A DNA stretch of 64,000 nucleotides. Origin: Avena insularis. Lineage: Eukaryota; Streptophyta; Magnoliopsida; Poales; Poaceae. The DNA is taken from positions 471,891,650-471,955,649 of the forward strand of contig CM042684.1 of NCBI GenBank assembly GCA_023614405.1, written 5' to 3'. The notes below the pieces were generated by a model, which saw only the letters and a program-made list of their open reading frames with translations, was not told the DNA's origin and did no database searches. Positions 58,359 to 64,000 of the stretch are shown piece after piece (the first letter of the stretch is position 1; each line of letters starts with the position of its first letter). The position numbers and the translations under genes are program-made.

Positions 58359-58799
58359 ATGGGTCCCAATACCCCGGACTCCCCGCAAGAACCCACCTCC
58401 ATTTTCGAGGCCCACCTACCAGCGACCTATCGGGCCCCCAAAACAACGCCACGTGGGAATGCTCCCCACCCCTGTCCTCCTCGATGCCTCACTGCTACGC
58501 GTCCCCCACGACTCTCCATACCGTTATACCTGACAGAGGTCTCGTCTCTACTCTGTCTAGCTCCAGCTCTAGACAACAAGGAGATGAACTGCCGTCTCCT
58601 TGACAACGAGAGTATGAAGCTTCCTGGCGGCACAGGCGAGCATCTCGAGCCTCGAAGCGCCAAGGATGAGGACGTGGTCCTTTTGGTTAGCTTCCTGAAG
58701 GCTCCTGCAGCCATGTCGAGTGCAGACACGGCGAGGCCCGAACACGTGACGACGCTGCCGGCTGATGCGCCTTTTTCTGGCTCAGGACTCGCGGCATGG
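58359..58799 (+). pseudogene. Gene-like first-exon fragment cut by Copia element 2
   Basis: ATG in a fair context (gaccATGGG) opens 147 codons that run exactly to the Copia LTR. The first 60 residues are Pro-rich (TPDSPQEPTSIFEAHLPATY); the later part is better balanced (EMNCRLLDNESMKLPGGTG, then SAKDEDVVLLVSFLKAPAA). The product is not recognised. The overlapping minus frame is also open for a similar length, so coding on either strand, or neither, is possible. The 20 residues after 58799 are LTR sequence. Confidence 0.35.
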
Positions 58800-60473
58800 T
58801 GTTGGAGATATGCCCAAGAGGCAATAATAAAAATAGTTATTATTATATCTTTGTGTTTATGATGAATGTTTACATCCCATGCTATAATTGTATTATTAGG
58901 AAACACTAATACTTATGTGTTTTGTAAACATAAAAGAGTCCCTGGTAAGCCTCTTGTTAAACTAGCTTGTTGATTGATTGATGATCATGGTTTCCTGATC
59001 ATAGACATTGGATGTGATTAATAACAAGGTTATATCATTAGGAGAATGATATGATGGACACACACCCATAGTAAGCGTAGCATAAGATCAAGTCATTAAG
59101 TTCAGATTCTGTAAGCTTAGAAAAACATAGTAAACTAATACTTCTACCATGAGGTTATGTAAATCACCATCAAAGGATGGCTACTATGAAGACATCAAAC
59201 GCCGCTTCGTAACTGGGCGGTTATAAAGGTATCATTGGGTATTCTGAAAGTATGTGTTGAAGCGCATAGACCAAGATTGGGATTTGTCCATCCATATGAC
59301 GGATAGATATACTCTGGGCCCTCTCGGTGGAAGGTCATCTAGATAGCTTGCAAGCATGTGACTAGGTCACAAGGGATGACATAACACGGAACGAGTAAAG
59401 AGTACTTATCAGTAACGAGGAAGAACTAGGTATGAAGATACCGACGATCAAACCTTGGATAAGTAGAATATCGCGAGACAAAGGGAATTGGTTTCGTATG
59501 TTAATTGGTTCAATCGATCACGAAGTAATTGTTGAGTATGTGGGAGCCATTATGGATCTCCAGATCCCGCTGATGGTTATTGATGGGAGAGGTGTCTTCA
59601 TCATGTCTGCATATTCAGGAACCGTAGGGTGACACACTTAAGGTTCGAAGTTGTTTGAAGTAGATATGGAATTTGCGTTGGAGACCGAATGTTGTTCGGA
59701 GTCTCGGAATGGATCCGGGACATCACAAGGAGATCCGGAATGGTCCGGAGAATAAGATTCATATATTGGAAATCATTTTCTAAGTTAGGAAATGTTCCGG
59801 AGTGTTTGTATGGAGATTCTAGAAGGTTTCAGAATGTTCTGGAAGGTTCTAGAGGATTTCTTGGAGTTTGCTTGAAAACCAAGAAAGGGATCAAAGAAAC
59901 CAAGTGGGGCAAGACACGGATTCGTGGGGGAGGAGGATTCTCCCCAACCCGACCCAAGGAGGAGGAGTCCTACTAGGACTCCCTCCCAGCGCCTCCCTCC
60001 TTTAAATAGAAGGAGGGGCACCCCTTGCACCTTGTCTCATAACTCCCAATCTCAGCCGCCTCTCCTCCACGCTTCTTCCAGACAGCATAGGCGAAGCCCT
60101 GCAGATTTCTCATCTCCACCACCACCACCACGCCGTCAGGTTGCTGGGATTCCGTGGAGAAGATCTACTACCTCCACGTCATTGGAACAGGGAGAGGAAG
60201 GTCTACTGACCAAGACGTGTGACCGTCTGCGGAAGCGCTGCCGGAACGCGGCGCCGGAAGGATCGTCCACACGATCTTGAGATCGGCAAGCGATCGACTA
60301 CATCATCCACGAGATCTAATCTCGTTAACGCTTTCGGTTCTACGAGGGTTAGTACCGATCTATATCGTTGCTCATGTCTAGTAGATTAGATCTTGGCTTT
60401 TATCTAGATTAGATCTGAGTTTTGTTCGTTCTTGCGGTAGAAATTTTTTGTTTTCCATGCTACGAACCCATCA
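58800..60473 (+). repeat. Copia element 2 5' LTR
   Basis: TGTTGGAGATATGCCCAAG to TACGAACCCATCA, about 1.67 kb. The start is the well-known BARE/Angela/WIS LTR start. The terminal CATCA differs from the usual CCAACA. Open reads at 59689-60280 are LTR sequence. Confidence 0.93.
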
Positions 60474-60474
60474 G

Positions 60475-60487
60475 TGGTATCAGAGCC
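60475..60487 (+). promoter_or_regulatory. Primer-binding site of Copia element 2
   Basis: TGGTATCAGAGCC, complementary to initiator tRNA-Met, one base after the LTR. Confidence 0.92.
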
Positions 60488-61677
60488 TTGTCTATGCGTA
60501 GATCTGTTGCAGTAGAACACAATGAGGTTGTGGGCGTTGGTGCTCGTGCTGCCTTTTGCTATGTGTGTACTTTGCATCTTGCGGTATGGTGGGATGAAGC
60601 CGCTAACATTACATGTCATCGTACATGAGACTTGCTCCACGCTTGACGTGCAACTCGTATTGCACAAGTGGCTTTGCGGGTGTCTGTCTCTCCCATCATA
60701 GTATAGATCAAATCTACACTTTGCACTTGATAGCACTTGTATCAACGTTGTGGTTCAGTTTCGTAGGTAAGATGCGTTATTAGTCGAAAGCCCCAAGCCA
60801 CGTAAAACTTGCAAAGAAAATTAGAGGCGTCTAACTTGTTTTTACAGGGGTTTTGTGATGTGATATGGCCTACATGTGATTGTGATTGTATTTGATGTAT
60901 GCAATGATCCTTGTTGTAATATGGCAACCGGCAGGAGCCTAATGGTTGTCTTCAATTCTGTTAAGACCTGCGTGTCTATTCATATTGTAATAGCTTTGTT
61001 CCAAGTAGTTGTTATAGTTGCTAGTGAAGATGGACAACCATGAAGCGACGCCACGGACCTTGACGCAATGCTGGTGATGATGGAGATCATGTCCGTGCTT
61101 TGGAGATAGAGATCAAAGGCATAAGAAGAAAGGACCATATCATATCACACAAATTATGAATTGCCTGTGATGTTAATCCTTTATGCATCTTGTATTGCTT
61201 AGATCGCGACGGTAGCATTATAAGATGATCCCTCTCACTAAATATCAAGTAATAAAGTGTTCGTCCTTAGTTGGCACCATTGCTAAGACTCGTCGTTTCG
61301 AAGCATCTCGTGATGATCGGGTGTGATAGACTCTACGTGTGCATACAACGGGTGCAAGCTAGATTTGCACATGCGGAAACTAAGGTTAATCTTGACGAGC
61401 CTAGCTTGTACATACATGGTCTCGGAACACGGAATATCGAAAGGTAGAGCATGAGTCATATGATTGATATGATGAACATGAAGATTGTTCGCCAATGAAG
61501 CTACATCATCTCACGTGATGATCGGACTTGGTGTAGTGGATTTGGTTCGTGTAATCACTAAAACAACTGCGAGGGATGTTGTTTTGAGTGGGAGTTCACC
61601 TAGTTGATTTAAGAATTATATTTGAATACTATTTATCATAAACTTAGTCTAAAATACTTGCAAATTTGTTATAGATT
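60488..61677 (+). other. Untranslated leader of Copia element 2
   Basis: About 1.2 kb between primer site and gag, without a supported gene. Short upstream ORFs exist. A long leader is usual in BARE-type elements. Confidence 0.7.
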
Positions 61678-62490
61678 ATGGCGAACGTTTCCATCAATTT
61701 CAATGCGTTCCTAGAGAAAGAAAAGCTTAAGAACAATGGAAGCAATTTCACGGACTGGTTCCGTGGACTGAAGATCGTCCTCAGGGCTGGTTAGTTGACC
61801 TATGTGCTCGAAGCACCGCTAGGTGACCCACCTGTAGAAGATGCCACCGATGACGTAAAGAATGTTTATGCCACTCGGAAACATCACTACTCCACAGTTC
61901 AGTGTGCCATCCTGTACGGTTTAGAATCGGAGCTTCAAAAGCGTTTTGAGCACCATGACCCATTTGAAATCATTAAGGAGCTCAAACTCATATTTGAGAC
62001 TCGCGCGGCCATGGAACGCTATGAAGCTTCCGAGAAGTTCTTTACCTGCAAGATGGAAGAGGGTAGCTCCGTTAGTGAGCACGTGCTCACCATGTCTGGG
62101 CACGCAAACAAACTCCGAGAATTGGGGATACCGATTCCTAATGAATTGGGGATTCACCGTGTCCTCCAATCACTGTCACCAAGTTACAAGAACTTTGTGA
62201 TGAACTACAATATGCAAAGGCATGAATAAGACGTTGCTGAACTATCGTCCATGCTAAAACTGTTGAAGTGGAGATCATGAAAGAACACCAAGTGTTGATG
62301 GTCAATAAGACCACCAATTTCAAGAAACGGGCAAGCCTAAGAACAAGGGCAACTTCAAGAAGGACGGCAAGAAAGCTGCCGACCGCTAAGAAGCCCAAGG
62401 CTGGTCCTAAACCTGAAACGAAAGTGCTTCTCCGCAAGGGTGCTGGTCACTAGAAGCGAATCGCCCCAAATACCGGCGGATCTCAAGAAC
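61678..62490 (+). pseudogene. gag of Copia element 2
   Basis: ATG at 61678 (MANVSINFNAFLEKEKL) with an amber codon at 61792-61794, then open from there to 62229: LTYVLEAPLGDPPVEDATDD, AILYGLESELQKRFEHH, HVLTMSGHANKLRELGI and SLSPSYKNFVMNYN. This is the UBN2-type Copia gag. A shift after NMQRHE puts the rest in another frame (MKEHQVLMVNKTTNFKK). The CCHC zinc-knuckle region near 62425-62480 is scrambled between frames. At least two stops and one shift make it non-functional. Confidence 0.85.
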
Positions 62491-62499
62491 GGCAACATC

Positions 62500-62781
62500 A
62501 AGAAGAAAGGTATATTCGATATACATGTTATAGATGTGTATCTTACTAGTAATCGTAGTAGTGCTCGGTATTTGATACCGTTCGTTGCTCATATTTGTAA
62601 CTCAAACAGAGTCATGGAATAAACGAAGACCGGCAAGAGATGAGGTGACGCGCTGCGTTGAAATGGCTCCAAGGTTGATGTGATCGCCACGCACGCTCCC
62701 TCTACATCTACCATCGGGATTAGTTTTAAATTTAAATAATTGTTATTTGGTGCTGCTAAGCATGAACATTATATCTAGATC
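62500..62781 (+). pseudogene. Decayed protease-linker segment of Copia element 2
   Basis: KKGIFDIHVIDVYLTSN marks the start of the Copia protease region, but the expected D-T/S-G is lost in SSARYLIPFVAHICNSN, and the frame ends at 62622. Sequence to 62781 has several stops. Confidence 0.6.
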
Positions 62782-63930
62782 TTGTTTATTGCAGACGGTT
62801 ACTCTTTTAAGTCTGAGAATAAAGGTTGTTCGATTTATATGAGTAATATCTTTTATGGTTATGCACCTGAGATGAATGGTTTATTCTTATTGAATCTCAA
62901 TAGTAGTGATACACATGTTCACAACATAGATGCTAAACGAATAAAATTGAATGATAATTCTACATACATGTGGCATTGTCGTCTTGTTCACATTGGAGTG
63001 AAGCGTATGAAGAAACTCCATTCTGATGGACTTCTTGAATCACTTGATTTTGAATCACTTGAAAGATGCGAAGCATGTCTAATGGGAAAAATGACTAAGA
63101 CTCCATTCTCTGGAATAATGGAGCGAGCTACAGACTTATTGGAAATAATACATACCGATGTGTGTGGTCCAATGAGTGTAGCATCGCGTGGTGGATATCG
63201 TTATGTTCTCACTTTCACGGATGACTTGAGTAGATATGGGTATGTCTACTTTATGAAACATAAATCCGAAACTTTCGAGAAGTTTAAGGAATTTCAAAGT
63301 GAAGTGGAAAATCATCGTAACAAGAAGATTAAGTTTCTGCTCGACATGGAGGTGAATATCTGAGTTATGAGTTTGGCATGCATTTAAAGAAATGTGGAAT
63401 ACTTTCACAGCTTGACACATGGGAACACCACAACGTAATGGTGTGTCCGAACGTCGAATCGAACTCTCTTAGATATGGTTCGGTCTATGATGTCTCTTCT
63501 GATTTACCGTTATCATTTTGGGGCTATGCATTAGAGACAGCCGCATTCACTTTAAATAGGGCACCATCTAAATCCGTTGAAACGACACCGTATGAATTAT
63601 GGTTTGGTAAGAAACCTAAGTTGTCGTTCCTTAAAGTTTGGGGTTGCGAAGCATATGTAAAGAAGTTACAGCCTGATAAGCTTGAACCCAAAGCGGAGAA
63701 ATGCGTCTTCATAGGATACCCTAAAGAAACAATTGGGTATACCTTCTATCATAGATCCAAGGCAAAGTTTTCGTTGCTAAGAATGGATCCTTTCGAGAAG
63801 GAATTTCTCTCAAAGCGGATCGGAAGGAAAGTAGAACTCGACGAGGTTGTTGAACCTTCTTTCGGAGTTGAGAGTAGCACAAGACCGAAGTTGTTTCTGC
63901 ACCGCACTAACCGGAGAGGAAGCTAATGAT
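62782..63930 (+). pseudogene. pol of Copia element 2: pre-integrase and integrase region
   Basis: An open read of 193 codons at 62782-63363 has the pre-integrase zinc site (MWHCRLVHIGVKRMKKLH, then CEACLMGKMTKTPF) and the integrase core with the first Asp (LLEIIHTDVCGPM) and second Asp (FTDDLSRYGYVYFMKH). A frameshift at about 63345-63363 breaks the core. A second read 63378-63926 contains LPLSFWGYALETAAFTLNRA, TTPYELWFGKKPKLSFLKVW and KCVFIGYPKETIGYTFYHRS. The stretch with the catalytic Glu (GVSERR) near 63440-63460 is in a different frame. It would insert element cDNA into the host genome; here it is inactive. Confidence 0.87.
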
Positions 63931-64000
63931 GTCGATCATGAAACTTGAACGGTTACTACTGAACCTCGCAGGTCAACGAGGGTTCGTACCACTCCTGAGT

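Larger units (their letters stand above)
58800..64000 (+). mobile_element. Copia element 2 (BARE-1/WIS/Angela-like), runs off the window
   Basis: 5' LTR 58800-60473, initiator-Met primer site, gag from 61678, and pol with integrase to at least 63930. Reverse transcriptase and the 3' LTR would lie beyond 64000. Frames are broken by stops and shifts but far better preserved than in Copia element 1, so it is the younger of the two. The left flank CATGG (58795-58799) is the predicted target duplication. Confidence 0.93.

Noticed and set aside
58427..58906. 159-codon minus-strand ORF
   Set aside because: Starts inside the Copia LTR, so its N-terminus is artefactual. Kept only as an alternative strand for the gene-like fragment.
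59924..60280. 118-codon plus-strand ORF in the Copia element 2 LTR
   Set aside because: LTR sequence rich in Pro/Arg/Ser; ORFs like this are common in BARE-type LTRs and unrelated to gag or pol.

Overview
This window is plant nuclear DNA, almost certainly from a Triticeae grass (wheat, barley, rye or a relative). That is inferred from BARE-1/WIS/Angela-type Copia LTRs, Athila-clade Gypsy elements of the Sabrina/WHAM sort, a CTCCCTCC Stowaway MITE and a grass-type Helitron, packed in a nested transposon landscape. Family names come from memory and would need a TREP/RepBase search. I see no intact host gene, rRNA, tRNA or CRISPR array.

Layout. (1) 1-19665: Gypsy element A (minus strand, 303-19660, TSD AGTAT). 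It carries a solo LTR (4855-6432, TSD TGGTG) and a complete plus-strand Gypsy element B (9661-17777, TSD CACTC). (2) 19666-21846 and 31883-35922: older unassigned repetitive DNA, probably a minus-oriented LTR retroelement, split by Gypsy element C (21852-31877, TSD CCATG). C itself holds a solo LTR (26470-28093, TSD CTCGT) and an inverted solo LTR (28246-29598, TSD GCCCT). (3) 35923-42846: a minus-strand Helitron with a decayed PIF1-type helicase and exon-like segments that may be a captured gene. (4) 42927-44247: a GC-rich TIR element; then a Stowaway end and a truncated LTR. (5) 45436-52233: a decayed, 5'-truncated Copia element inside Gypsy element D (52234-56345, minus, same family as A). 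D sits next to a CACTA terminus. (6) 56733-58799: a degenerate tandem repeat, a Stowaway MITE and a GC-rich gene-like fragment. (7) 58800-64000: a second Copia element, with LTR, gag and integrase, running off the window.

Functionally the Gypsy elements A, B and C look non-autonomous. They keep LTRs, a tRNA-Asp-type primer site, gag (with or without an aspartic protease) and a polypurine tract, but I find no reverse transcriptase or integrase in them. A and B add a second ORF. Mobilisation would need a partner element.

The most striking unexplained pattern is a GC-rich imperfect palindrome (arms near CCACACCACC / GGTGGTGTGG). It lies just upstream of the TATA-like box in otherwise dissimilar LTRs and appears again inside A and B ahead of the second ORF. 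In B it is followed by its own TATA-like box and a splice-acceptor-like site.
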